Counted from the first letter of the stretch, positions 1 to 7,244 are shown. The stretch: DNA of 9,664 nt from CAISIP01 sp037968655 (GCA_037968655.1 JBBKVW010000394.1:1-9664); one strand, 5' to 3'. The notes: generated by a model from the letters alone, not told the origin. Program-made: numbers and translations.

Positions 1-88
1 CTGGCGCGCCGGGCCGGGCAACCGCGACGCTGCCCGACGGCGCCGCCGGGTCGCACGGTTGATCGGGCGGGCCAGAGGCTGCCGTCAT
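1..88 (-). CDS. Start of a probable second ABC transporter ATP-binding protein (OppF/DppF position), partial
   Basis: Only the first 29 codons lie in the window. The ATG at 88-86 overlaps the stop of the preceding ATPase gene in an ATGA arrangement, and a strong GAGGAG ribosome binding site lies 5 nt upstream. The frame stays open to the window edge. The visible residues (MTAASGPPDQPCDP...) are a Pro/Ala-rich leader without any ABC motif, so the assignment rests on position: in opp/dpp operons the gene after the D-type ATPase is normally the F-type ATPase that pairs with it. Such proteins usually reach their first beta strand (LEVxxL) within about 10 residues, so either this one has an N-terminal extension or a later start is used. 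Confidence is fair that a gene starts here and lower for the product. Confidence 0.55.
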   Translation of the reverse strand, partial: MTAASGPPDQPCDPAAPSGSVAVARPGAP

Positions 89-1107
89 GCAATCTCCTCG
101 GCACGGATGCAGGCCACCATGCGCTGGCTCCCGACGCTGCGCAAGGCGGGCACGGCGGCGCGGCAGGCTTCCTGCGCCAGGCTGCAACGCGGCGCGAACA
201 CGCAGCCCACCGACACCGCCACCGGATCGGGCACCTCACCGGGAATCGACACCAGTCGCGTGCCCTGGTCATGGCTCTCGATCTCGCAGGCCAGCAGCGC
301 GCGGGTGTAGGGGTGGCGTGGCTGCGCCAAAACCTCGGCCACCGGCCCGCTCTCGACCACCGTGCCGCCGTACATCACGCAGATGTCGTCGCACAGCTGC
401 GCGACCAGTCCCAGATGGTGCGAGATGAACACGATGGAGCCAGAGAAACGGCGCCGCAACTGGTCCAGCAGGTCGACGATCTGCGCCTCGACCGTGGCGT
501 CCAGCGCGGTGGTCGGCTCGTCGGCCAACAGCAGATCGGGTTCGACCAGCAGCGCCATCGCGATCATCACCCGCTGGCGCATGCCGCCCGAGAGCTGATG
601 CGGATAGGCCGCCAGGCGCAGCCCGGCGTCGGCAATGCCGACGCTGACCAGGGCCTCGCGCGCACGCTGCAGCGCCTGCTGGCGCGACAGGCCCGGCTGG
701 CGATTGCGCAATACGTCGACCAGATGGGTGGCAACCGTGAACAGCGGATTGAGCGCTGTCATCGGGTCCTGGAAGATCATCGCGATGCGCCGGCCGCGCC
801 ACTGCGCCATCTGTGCTTCGTCAAGCGCCAGCAGCTCGGTGCCGTCAAAACGGATCGTGCCGCCAATGCGCGTCAGATTGGCCGGCAGCAGCCGCATCAG
901 GCAGCTGGCCAGGCTGGACTTGCCCGAGCCCGATTCGCCAACCACGCCCAGGATGCGGCCGCGCCCGATATCCAGGCTGACGCCGCGCAGGATATGGGCC
1001 GTGCCGCGTGGTGTCGACGCCTCCAGGTGCAGGGCGCGGATCTGGACCAGGGCCTCGGTTAGTGGCGCTGGCGTGATGCCTGTTTCGGCACGCGTTGACG
1101 TGATCAT
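85..1107 (-). CDS. Peptide/nickel-type ABC transporter ATP-binding protein (DppD/OppD-like)
   Basis: 340-residue cytoplasmic ATPase that powers the importer encoded by the same operon. All ABC landmarks are visible: Walker A GESGSGKS (57-64), Q-loop FQDP (Q113), signature LSGGM (172-176), Walker B LLLADEP (192-198) and H-loop His230. The C-terminal region has HPYTRALL (265-272), the hallmark of the oligopeptide/dipeptide ATPase extension. It is followed by four cysteines (302, 308, 315, 333) in the GCxFAPRC...C...VAC pattern, which in characterised DppD proteins binds an iron-sulfur cluster. The length is normal for the D-type subunit (about 325-350). The start at 1107 overlaps the upstream permease stop as ATGA and has GGGAG 5 nt upstream. 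The transported substrate cannot be read from this subunit. Confidence 0.93.
   Translation of the reverse strand: MITSTRAETGITPAPLTEALVQIRALHLEASTPRGTAHILRGVSLDIGRGRILGVVGESGSGKSSLASCLMRLLPANLTRIGGTIRFDGTELLALDEAQMAQWRGRRIAMIFQDPMTALNPLFTVATHLVDVLRNRQPGLSRQQALQRAREALVSVGIADAGLRLAAYPHQLSGGMRQRVMIAMALLVEPDLLLADEPTTALDATVEAQIVDLLDQLRRRFSGSIVFISHHLGLVAQLCDDICVMYGGTVVESGPVAEVLAQPRHPYTRALLACEIESHDQGTRLVSIPGEVPDPVAVSVGCVFAPRCSLAQEACRAAVPALRSVGSQRMVACIRAEEIA
94..99 (-). promoter_or_regulatory. Ribosome binding site of the downstream ATPase gene
   Basis: GAGGAG on the minus strand lies 5 nt before the ATG at 88 and inside the last codons of the preceding gene. It supports a real start at 88 despite the 4-nt overlap. 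Confidence 0.6.
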
Positions 1108-1961
1108 GCGTGCTCCCGGCCAATGCGCGGATCGACCGCATCGCGCAGCGCCTCGCCAAACAGCGTGAAGCCCAGCGTCGCGACCGCCAGAGCGGAGCTG
1201 GCAATCACCACCGGCACCCAGGTCTGCGACAGGTACTGGTAGCCGTCCTGGATCAGCGTGCCCCAGCTGGCCAGCGGCGGCCGCACGCCCAGCCCCAGGA
1301 AAGACAGGCCGGCCTCGATGGTGATGACAACCGGAATGTCCATCGAGGCCAGGATCACCAGCGGGCCCAGGATATTGGGCAGCACATGGTGGAACACCAT
1401 GCGCGGCCAGGACGCGCCCAGGATGCGCTCGGCCTCCAGGAATGGCGCGCTGCGCAAGGTCAGCACCTGCGAGCGCGCGACGCGCCCGAAGTGCGGTATC
1501 AGTGTGACCGCGACGATGGCCACGACGATGGTCAGCGAGGGGCCGAATACCGCCACCACCGCCAATGCCAGCACGACGCTGGGAAAGGACGAAATCACGT
1601 CGAACACGATCAGCACGAAGCGTTCGCTGCGCGCTGGCAGGTAGCCGGCCAGAATGCCCAGCGCGGTTCCGGCGCTCAGCGCCAGCGCGATCGCCGAGAT
1701 CGCGGTGACCATCGCCACCGACGACCCATGCACCAGGCGCGAGAACAGGTCGCGCCCGAGATGGTCGGTGCCGAACCAGTGCGCACCCGACGGTGCACTG
1801 AAGCGGTTCATGACGTCCAGCGCGTTCGGGTTGTGGGTGGCCAGCCAGGGCGCGAACAGCGCGCACAGCAGCACCAGCACGACGATCACCAGGCCGCTGG
1901 CACCGGTGAACGTGGCGCAGACCTTGCGCAGCGTCGCCGCGACGGCCCGTGCGGTATTCAC
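1104..1961 (-). CDS. Peptide/nickel-type ABC transporter permease (DppC/OppC-like)
   Basis: 285-residue inner-membrane permease starting with GTG. The first membrane span is at about residues 22-41, followed by the family motif HWFGTDHLGRD (61-71), more hydrophobic spans, and the EAA coupling loop starting EAERILGASWP and ending in VLPN (176-196), which contacts the ATPases. Near the C-terminus FLGLGVRPP and the ending VDPRIGR are typical of DppC. The GTG start at 1961 overlaps the stop of the other permease (GTGA), with GGAG about 8 nt upstream. The next in-frame start upstream would lie deep inside the neighbouring gene. Length and architecture match the family. It pairs with the 1958-2944 permease to form the translocation pore. 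Confidence 0.93.
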   Translation of the reverse strand: MNTARAVAATLRKVCATFTGASGLVIVVLVLLCALFAPWLATHNPNALDVMNRFSAPSGAHWFGTDHLGRDLFSRLVHGSSVAMVTAISAIALALSAGTALGILAGYLPARSERFVLIVFDVISSFPSVVLALAVVAVFGPSLTIVVAIVAVTLIPHFGRVARSQVLTLRSAPFLEAERILGASWPRMVFHHVLPNILGPLVILASMDIPVVITIEAGLSFLGLGVRPPLASWGTLIQDGYQYLSQTWVPVVIASSALAVATLGFTLFGEALRDAVDPRIGREHA

Positions 1962-2944
1962 CCGCCGGCTCCGCCGCCCTGGCGAATGCGCGGATCGATC
2001 GCCGAATAGGACAGGTCGACCAACAGGTTGACCAGTACGAAACCCACCACAACCACCAGCACCGCGCCCTGCACCACCGGATAGTTGCGATCGGAAATGG
2101 CGCCATAGATCAGCCGGCCCAGGCCCGGACGGGCAAACACGATCTCGATGAACACGCCCTGGCTGAGCAGCCGGCCGATGCCCATGCCCAGGATCGTGAT
2201 GGTCGGAATGCAGGCGTTCTTGAGCGCGTACTTGTAGGTGATCAGGCGTTCGGACAATCCATAGGCGCGCGATGTGCGAATGTAGTTCTCGCCCATCACC
2301 TCGAGCATCGAGGTGCGCACCAGGCGCGCGATGAACCCGACCCAGCCCAGCGCCAGCGCCACCGTGGGCAGCACCATGCGCCGGAACTCGTCCATCAGGT
2401 CGCCGCTCTTGCTGGTGCCCAGCACCGGCAACCAGTCCAGCCAGATCGAGAAGATCAGCAGCAGAAAGATCGCCAGCACGAAGCCGGGCATCGCGATGAA
2501 GGCGACCGAGATGAAGGCCAGCACGTTGTCGGCCAGGCTGCCGCGATGGGTGGCGGCAAAGATGCCCAGCGGAATCCCGGTGATCACGGCCAGCACGATG
2601 GCCGAGAGGGTCAGCGCGATGGTGTAGGGAATCGCCGCAGCGATCAGGCTGTTGACCGATTTGCCCGACACCACGTCCACGCCCAGGTTGCCGACGGCCA
2701 GGTTGCTGAAGAAACGCCACAGGCGGATATGCAAGGGCTGGTCCAGCCCCATCTCGCGGATGAACTGGCGCGACAGTTCGGGCGAGGCCTGCGGGCCGAG
2801 CAGCGTCGCCGCCGGATCGCCGGGCACGATCGAGGACAGCGTGAACAGCAACAGCATGGCGCCAAAGACGATCAGCAGCGTCGTCACCAGGCGGCTGCCC
2901 AGGTAACGCCAGGTGTCCTGCGCCCGCGTGCCAGCCAGCGCCAT
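1958..2944 (-). CDS. Peptide/nickel-type ABC transporter permease (DppB/OppB-like)
   Basis: 328-residue inner-membrane permease. Transmembrane segment 1 lies at about residues 18-40 and is followed by VPGDPA (40-45), the conserved periplasmic motif of DppB/OppB, and then MGLDQPLHIRL. Several further hydrophobic spans follow. The EAA loop is seen around residues 220-245 (YIRTSRAYGL...YALKNA). The C-terminal signatures FARPGLGRL and DLSYSAIDPRIR are both characteristic. The length is normal. The ATG at 2944 is the only start consistent with the N-terminus; its ribosome binding site is weak (AAGG about 11 nt upstream). It begins 54 nt after the binding-protein gene ends, and its stop overlaps the start of the second permease. 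Confidence 0.93.
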   Translation of the reverse strand: MALAGTRAQDTWRYLGSRLVTTLLIVFGAMLLLFTLSSIVPGDPAATLLGPQASPELSRQFIREMGLDQPLHIRLWRFFSNLAVGNLGVDVVSGKSVNSLIAAAIPYTIALTLSAIVLAVITGIPLGIFAATHRGSLADNVLAFISVAFIAMPGFVLAIFLLLIFSIWLDWLPVLGTSKSGDLMDEFRRMVLPTVALALGWVGFIARLVRTSMLEVMGENYIRTSRAYGLSERLITYKYALKNACIPTITILGMGIGRLLSQGVFIEIVFARPGLGRLIYGAISDRNYPVVQGAVLVVVVGFVLVNLLVDLSYSAIDPRIRQGGGAGG

Positions 2945-2976
2945 CAGTCCGCTGCCTTGCTCACGCTTGACTCGGG

Positions 2977-2994
2977 GCGCGCCGGATGCCGCGC
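2977..2994 (-). promoter_or_regulatory. Short GC-rich stem-loop just after the binding-protein stop codon
   Basis: GCGCG and CGCGC arms separated by 8 nt start 4 nt past the stop at 2999 in the direction of transcription. No T-run follows, so this is not a classical terminator. In comparable operons an intercistronic hairpin after the binding-protein gene stabilises that message relative to the permeases. The stem is only 5 bp (6 with a G-U pair), so it could be chance in GC-rich DNA. Confidence 0.3.
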
Positions 2995-2998
2995 TGGC

Positions 2999-4558
2999 TC
3001 AGGCGCCGAATTCGGCGTACTGCCAGTCGATCCAGCCCGGCACCGAGGCCGGCTTGATCCAGCTGCGGTGCACCAGGGTATTGGCCTCGTTGGTGAGCCA
3101 GACGAAGGCACTGCTCTTGTCCATCAATTGCTGCGCTTCGAGCACCAGCAGGCGGCGCTTGCCGGCGTCCATTTCGGCCGCCGCCTTGTTGTACAGGGTC
3201 TCGAACTCCGGGCTGTTCCAGCGCGACCAGTTCCAGTCGCCAATCTGGGCCGGCAGGAACCACTGCAGCACGAAATTGGGATCGTGCTTGCCGGAGAAGC
3301 GTGACATGTAGAGCTCCAGGTTCTTGCCGGTATCGCCCTTGCCCGAATTCCAGTACGTGCCACCCTCCTGCGCGTCGACCTGGATCGCGATGCCGACCTC
3401 GGCCAGCAGCGCCTGCGCCACCAGCGCCATGTTCTGGTACTGCTGCTGGTTGAGCACCGTCAGGCGCAGCTTGAGGTTGTTCGCGCCAGCGGCGGCCAGC
3501 AGCTTCTTGGCCTCGGCGACATTGCGCTTGTAGACCGGCGCGTCTTTCCATGCGCCCATGATCTGCGGCGGAATCACGGTGTTGAGCCGTGGCACCTTGC
3601 CGTTGTAGCCAGCCAGCAGCATCTGGTCCACATCCAGCCCCAGGCGGATCGCCTGGCGCACGCGCAGATCGGCCAGCGGGCCTTTCTCGACATTCATGCC
3701 CAGCCAGACATAGGCCATGCTGGGCTGGTCATTGACCGTGATGCCGGCCATGCCACGCAGCGGATCGGCGGCGGTGGGCGCCATCACGGCGAAATCGATC
3801 TCGCCGGCGCGCAGCGCCAGGTCGGTGGTCTTGGCGTCGGTGATGACGCGCAGGCTGATCTCCTCGAAATGGCGCTTGCGTCCTGCATAGTTGGGGTTGC
3901 GCTCGAGCGTCACGCCCTTTTGCCGGTCATAGGACTTGACCAGATAGGGGCCCGATCCGACCGGCTTGGTGCCGTAGTCGGCGCCCAGTTTCTCGACCGC
4001 TTTCCTGGACACGATGCAGCCCGACCCATCGGCAATCACGACGTCGAAGATATTGGCGCGCGCATTGGCCAGCGTGATGCGGCCTTCGTACTTGCCCTTG
4101 ACCTCGACACCGACCAGGCCCAGCCAGTCCTTCTTGTAGGACGACTCCTTGGCGCCGTCCTTGGGTGGCAGTCCGATGCGCTCGAACGAGAACTTGACGT
4201 CCTCGGCCGTCATCTCGCCATAGCCGTCGGTGAACATCTGGCCCGGCTTGAGCTTGAAATCGATCACCGTCGGCGAGACCTGCTTGACCTCGGCCGCAGC
4301 GTCGGGTTCGAGTTCGCTCGAGTTGGGTTTTTGCGTCATCAGACGCTGGAAAACCGCCCGCATCACGTTACCTTCGGCCGGGCCGCGCCGGTAGGCCGGA
4401 TCCAGGGAGTCGAACTCGCGGTCGATGCGCACCGTGATGCTGGGCCGCGGCCCGCCACCGGACTGCGCCAGCAGGTCAAAGGGCATCACGATGCTGCCCG
4501 CGCCCACCAGGCCGACGCCGGCAAACACGAAGTTGCGCCTGGAAAATTTCTTGGCCAT
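2999..4558 (-). CDS. Tat-exported ABC transporter solute-binding protein, family 5 (dipeptide/oligopeptide/nickel type)
   Basis: 519-residue periplasmic receptor that should capture the substrate and deliver it to the permeases encoded just downstream. The N-terminus MAKKFSRRNFVFAGVG carries a twin-arginine motif (SRRNFV, 6-11) before a hydrophobic stretch, which points to Tat export of a folded protein. No lipobox is seen. Family-5 features in order: DSLDP (50-54), TAEDVKFSFERI (117-128, the family signature region), GSGPYLV (201-207), NPNY (221-224), a segment ending ADLRVRQAI (296-304), and a C-terminal lobe with FETLYNKAA (452-460). The length is typical. The start was set at 4558 because GAGGAG lies 7 nt upstream and the Tat motif falls at the right distance; an in-frame ATG at 4582 has no such support. 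Family-5 ligands include peptides, nickel complexes, opines and glutathione, so the substrate is open. Confidence 0.93.
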   Translation of the reverse strand: MAKKFSRRNFVFAGVGLVGAGSIVMPFDLLAQSGGGPRPSITVRIDREFDSLDPAYRRGPAEGNVMRAVFQRLMTQKPNSSELEPDAAAEVKQVSPTVIDFKLKPGQMFTDGYGEMTAEDVKFSFERIGLPPKDGAKESSYKKDWLGLVGVEVKGKYEGRITLANARANIFDVVIADGSGCIVSRKAVEKLGADYGTKPVGSGPYLVKSYDRQKGVTLERNPNYAGRKRHFEEISLRVITDAKTTDLALRAGEIDFAVMAPTAADPLRGMAGITVNDQPSMAYVWLGMNVEKGPLADLRVRQAIRLGLDVDQMLLAGYNGKVPRLNTVIPPQIMGAWKDAPVYKRNVAEAKKLLAAAGANNLKLRLTVLNQQQYQNMALVAQALLAEVGIAIQVDAQEGGTYWNSGKGDTGKNLELYMSRFSGKHDPNFVLQWFLPAQIGDWNWSRWNSPEFETLYNKAAAEMDAGKRRLLVLEAQQLMDKSSAFVWLTNEANTLVHRSWIKPASVPGWIDWQYAEFGA

Positions 4559-4565
4559 CACATCA

Positions 4566-4571
4566 CTCCTC
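4566..4571 (-). promoter_or_regulatory. Ribosome binding site of the solute-binding protein gene
   Basis: GAGGAG lies 7 nt before the ATG at 4558. It decides between this start and the upstream in-frame ATG at 4582, whose use would put the site inside the coding region. Confidence 0.65.
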
Positions 4572-4671
4572 GTAGGTTCCATATTGATCCCGCCGGCCGG
4601 GCTGCCAAGTATGCCCGCTTTGACGGGCCGGTGTAGCCGCCGCGGCGCAAATACGCGCTGGTGCCGGCAGC

Positions 4672-5676
4672 TCAGGCAAACCGCAGCCGCTGCCCGATGC
4701 CCAGCTTCAAGGCCTTTTGCAGCATCGCATGGCCCAGCGCAATGTCACTCAGGGACAAACCCCGATGCCAGAACAGGATGTTTTCTGCGTCGCTTTCGCG
4801 GCCTGGCTTGAGACCGGCGACGATCTGGCCCATTTCTGCATGCAGGGTCTGTGCCGACAGCTTGCCCGCGTCCACATGCGCGCGCAATGAACCGAAAGGA
4901 CCGCCCTTGCACTGGCCCCAGTCATCGACCACCAGCTTGGCCATGATGTCGGTCAGGCTCAATTCCACCGCACTCATGGTGCCGTAAGGCACGACGAAGG
5001 CGCCGGGCTTGATCCACTCCGTTTTGAGCAAGGGCGTAGGTTCGCGCAGGCGCGAGGCTTCGACGACGATGTCGGCGCCCGTTACCGTGTCCTGCCAGTT
5101 GTCGCACACCCGCACCGGCTTGCCCAGATCGCGCGACAGGCGCTCGCCAAACGCGGCGCGGCTCTCGGGCCGCGCCGAATGAACCCGAATCTCGTCGAAA
5201 TTGAACAGGCCATCGAGCAGACGCACGTTCCAGTAGGCGGTGCCGCGCGCACCGACATGGCCCAGCACGCGCGAATTCTTGCGCGCCAGGTACTTGGCAC
5301 CGATGGCCGTCACCGCGCCGGTGCGCATCTCGGTAATGGTGGTGGCGTCGATGATGGCCAGCGGGATACCGGTGCGCGGGTCGAACAGCGTCAGCATGCC
5401 GACCTCGGACGGCAGACCCTGCCTGTAGTTGTCGACAAAGTCGCCCACCACCTTGACACCGGCCATGTTGATCGGCGCGCCGATCGCGCCGCGCAGCACA
5501 TTGAAATGTCCGTCCACGCCGGCCTTGGGCATCAGGTGCATGCGCGGTTCGATTACACATTCACCACGACCCTGCGCGGCCAGGCTGGTCTCGATGGCCT
5601 GCAGGATCTCGGCGTCGCTGATGTCCAGCGCCTGGACGTCAGGGCCGTTGATGTAGTGAATATGGACGGCTTGCAT
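4672..5676 (-). CDS. Ornithine cyclodeaminase/mu-crystallin family protein (probable NAD(P)-dependent amino-acid or imine oxidoreductase)
   Basis: 334 residues, the normal length for the family. Substrate-pocket residues of the family are recognisable: Arg45 in the PRMHL segment, Lys75 in GVKVV, and Arg118 in TEMRTGA. The Rossmann fold begins at about 136, but its loop reads GARGTA (142-147) where most members have G-x-G-x-Q-A. The position of the catalytic Asp of true ornithine cyclodeaminases (GDCPGKTEL) corresponds here to GTMSAVEL (232-239) and lacks the Asp. This makes ornithine cyclisation unlikely and favours a dehydrogenase or reductase such as alanine dehydrogenase, ketimine or pyrroline carboxylate reductase, or a EutC-like protein. 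It lies divergent from the aminotransferase and 113 nt upstream of the binding-protein gene on the same strand, so co-transcription with the ABC operon is possible. The ATG at 5676 has no clear ribosome binding site, but conserved sequence begins immediately after it. Confidence 0.88.
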   Translation of the reverse strand: MQAVHIHYINGPDVQALDISDAEILQAIETSLAAQGRGECVIEPRMHLMPKAGVDGHFNVLRGAIGAPINMAGVKVVGDFVDNYRQGLPSEVGMLTLFDPRTGIPLAIIDATTITEMRTGAVTAIGAKYLARKNSRVLGHVGARGTAYWNVRLLDGLFNFDEIRVHSARPESRAAFGERLSRDLGKPVRVCDNWQDTVTGADIVVEASRLREPTPLLKTEWIKPGAFVVPYGTMSAVELSLTDIMAKLVVDDWGQCKGGPFGSLRAHVDAGKLSAQTLHAEMGQIVAGLKPGRESDAENILFWHRGLSLSDIALGHAMLQKALKLGIGQRLRFA

Positions 5677-5832
5677 GAATGCAGTGCGCCAATGGCGCCG
5701 ATGTGCAAATCGCAAGCTTAATGCGAATGTTGAACAAGTCCCAGCTGGCGCACGCCTTGCAGATCGTTGCGCGCCGGCCTGGTTCGTGCGTCGGATGCGT
5801 AAACTGGTCGGATTCGAACTGGAGCACGACCC
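5677..5832. promoter_or_regulatory. Divergent intergenic control region with inverted repeats
   Basis: 156 nt separate two divergently read starts, so both promoters should lie here. Three symmetrical elements are visible. The palindrome GCGCCA-A-TGGCGC lies at 5686-5698, only 10 nt upstream of the minus-strand ATG. TCGCA-N7-TGCGA lies at 5710-5726. An 8-bp inverted pair is formed by GTGCGCCA (5684-5691) and TGGCGCAC (5746-5753). A TAAACT at 5800-5805 resembles a -10 box for the aminotransferase but has no good -35. No regulator gene is present in the window. The repeats are exact but short, so operator function is inference. Confidence 0.4.
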
Positions 5833-7179
5833 ATGCAGACAAGTACCAACCCAAGCCATGTCTTTCACCGCCACCTGCACAACACGCCGCCGCTGGCGGT
5901 CGGCGGGCAGGGCGTATACCTGACCGACGCCGATGGCAAGACCTATATCGATGCCTCCGGCGGTGCTGCGGTGTCCTGCCTCGGCCATGGCCATCCGGAT
6001 GTGCTGGCCGCGATGCACGCCCAGATCGATCAGCTGGCCTATGCCCATACCAGCTTTTTCACTACCCGGATTGCCGAAGAGCTGGCCAGCCACTTGATTG
6101 CAGGCGCGCCGCCAGGCATGAGCCATGTGTATTTCGTCAGCGGTGGCTCGGAGGCGATGGAGGCCGCCATGAAGATGGCGCGCCAGTATTTCGTCGAGAT
6201 CGGGCAGCCGCAGCGACGCCATTTCATCGCGCGGCGCCAGAGCTACCACGGCAACACGCTGGGCGCGCTGGCGGTTGGCGGCAACCAGTGGCGGCGCGAG
6301 CCGTTTGCGCCAATATTGATCGACGCCACCCATGTGTCGCCGTGCTATCCCTATCGCGAACAGCAGGAGGGGGAGAGCCCCGAACAATACGGCCTGCGCC
6401 TGGCACAGGAACTGGACGACACGATCATCAAGCTCGGCGCCGATCAGGTGATCGCTTTTGTCGCCGAAACCATTGGCGGCGCGACGGCCGGCGTGCTGGT
6501 TCCGGTGCCGGGCTATTTCAAGGCGGTGCGCGAAGTCTGCGATCGCCACGGCGTGCTGCTGATCCTGGATGAGGTGATGTGCGGCATGGGCCGCAGCGGC
6601 ACGCTGCATGCGTGCGAGCCGGAAGGCGTGGTGCCGGACCTGATGGCGATTGCCAAGGGCCTGGGCGGCGGCTATCAACCGATTGGTGCGGTACTGGCCC
6701 AGCAAAAGGTCGTCGCAGCCATGTCCTCGGGCAGCGGATTTTTCCAGCATGGCCACACCTACCTGGGCCATGCGGTTGCCTGCGCCGCCGCCTTGGCAGT
6801 GCAACGCGTGATCGAACGCGACGGCCTGCTGGCGCAGGTGCGGGCCAACGGCAAGGTGCTGGAATCGATGTTGCGCGAGACCTTTGGCGAGCATCCGCAT
6901 GTCGGCGACATTCGGGGCCGCGGCTTTTTCTGGGGCGTCGAACTGGTGCAGGACAGGGCCAGCAAAAAGCCCTTCGACCCCAAGAAAAAGCTGCATGCGC
7001 AGGTCAAAAAGCAGGGGTTTTCCCGCGGTTTGATGGTTTACCCCATGGGGGGAACCGTCGACGGCTGGTATGGTGACCACGTGTTGCTGGCGCCACCATT
7101 CATAGCCAGTCAGGTCGAACTGGCCCTGATAGTTGAAAGGTTGCGTGCAGCCATCGATGCTGCCTTAAAAGCACATTGA
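5833..7179 (+). CDS. Class III pyridoxal-phosphate-dependent aminotransferase (omega-aminotransferase type)
   Basis: 448-residue cytoplasmic fold-type I enzyme that should move an amino group between an amine or omega-amino acid and a 2-oxo acid such as pyruvate or 2-oxoglutarate. Visible landmarks: substrate entry region DASGGAAVSCLGHGHP (40-55), cofactor-phosphate loop SGGSEAMEAAMKMAR (103-117), YHG (138-140), AETIGG (211-216), LILDEVMCGMGRSG (243-256) with cofactor-binding Asp246, the Schiff-base Lys275 in IAKGLGGGY, and HTY (308-310). The C-terminal GDHVLLAPPF (414-423) is typical of omega-aminotransferases. The length is normal. GGAG lies 8 nt before the ATG. Candidates by family include diaminobutyrate/DoeD-like, beta-alanine-pyruvate or taurine-pyruvate enzymes; the motifs do not choose between them. 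The gene is followed after 79 nt by the TRAP receptor gene. Confidence 0.93.
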   Translation: MQTSTNPSHVFHRHLHNTPPLAVGGQGVYLTDADGKTYIDASGGAAVSCLGHGHPDVLAAMHAQIDQLAYAHTSFFTTRIAEELASHLIAGAPPGMSHVYFVSGGSEAMEAAMKMARQYFVEIGQPQRRHFIARRQSYHGNTLGALAVGGNQWRREPFAPILIDATHVSPCYPYREQQEGESPEQYGLRLAQELDDTIIKLGADQVIAFVAETIGGATAGVLVPVPGYFKAVREVCDRHGVLLILDEVMCGMGRSGTLHACEPEGVVPDLMAIAKGLGGGYQPIGAVLAQQKVVAAMSSGSGFFQHGHTYLGHAVACAAALAVQRVIERDGLLAQVRANGKVLESMLRETFGEHPHVGDIRGRGFFWGVELVQDRASKKPFDPKKKLHAQVKKQGFSRGLMVYPMGGTVDGWYGDHVLLAPPFIASQVELALIVERLRAAIDAALKAH

Positions 7180-7205
7180 CACACTCAATGATCCATTAGT
7201 GGAAT
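7176..7205 (+). promoter_or_regulatory. Candidate sigma-70 promoter before the TRAP receptor gene
   Basis: A perfect -35 hexamer TTGACA (7176-7181) overlaps the aminotransferase stop codon. After 18 nt comes TGGAAT (7200-7205), a 4/6 match to the -10 box. Transcription would start near 7212 and leave a leader of about 47 nt. It would let the transporter be expressed apart from the aminotransferase. The weak -10 keeps confidence low. Confidence 0.35.
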
Positions 7206-7244
7206 GCCCCTGCGGCACATTGATTGCAAATTCATTTTTACGAC

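Noticed and set aside
1962..2720. Minus-strand reading frame extending the second permease upstream to 2720.
   Set aside because: The extension overlaps the first permease in another frame and is Arg/Gly/His-rich without membrane spans. The GTG at 1961 with GTGA overlap and GGAG upstream explains the start.
1949..3304. 451-codon plus-strand open frame opposite the permease and binding-protein genes.
   Set aside because: Composition is dominated by Gln/His/Arg/Asp/Ala without domains or hydrophobic core, which is the typical complement-frame shadow of membrane-protein genes in GC-rich DNA.
4613..4628. Small hairpin GCCCG-N6-CGGGC between the OCD-family gene and the binding-protein gene, considered as a terminator.
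   Set aside because: Five base pairs, no T-run on the minus strand, and common by chance at this GC content. It does not settle whether the two genes are co-transcribed.
5677..7080. Long open minus-strand frame running antisense through the aminotransferase and in frame with the OCD-family gene (about 800 codons together).
   Set aside because: The upstream part has no recognisable domain, is rich in His/Ala/Arg/Gln as expected from the antisense of GC-rich codons, and covers a clearly real class III aminotransferase. Conserved OCD sequence begins only at 5676.
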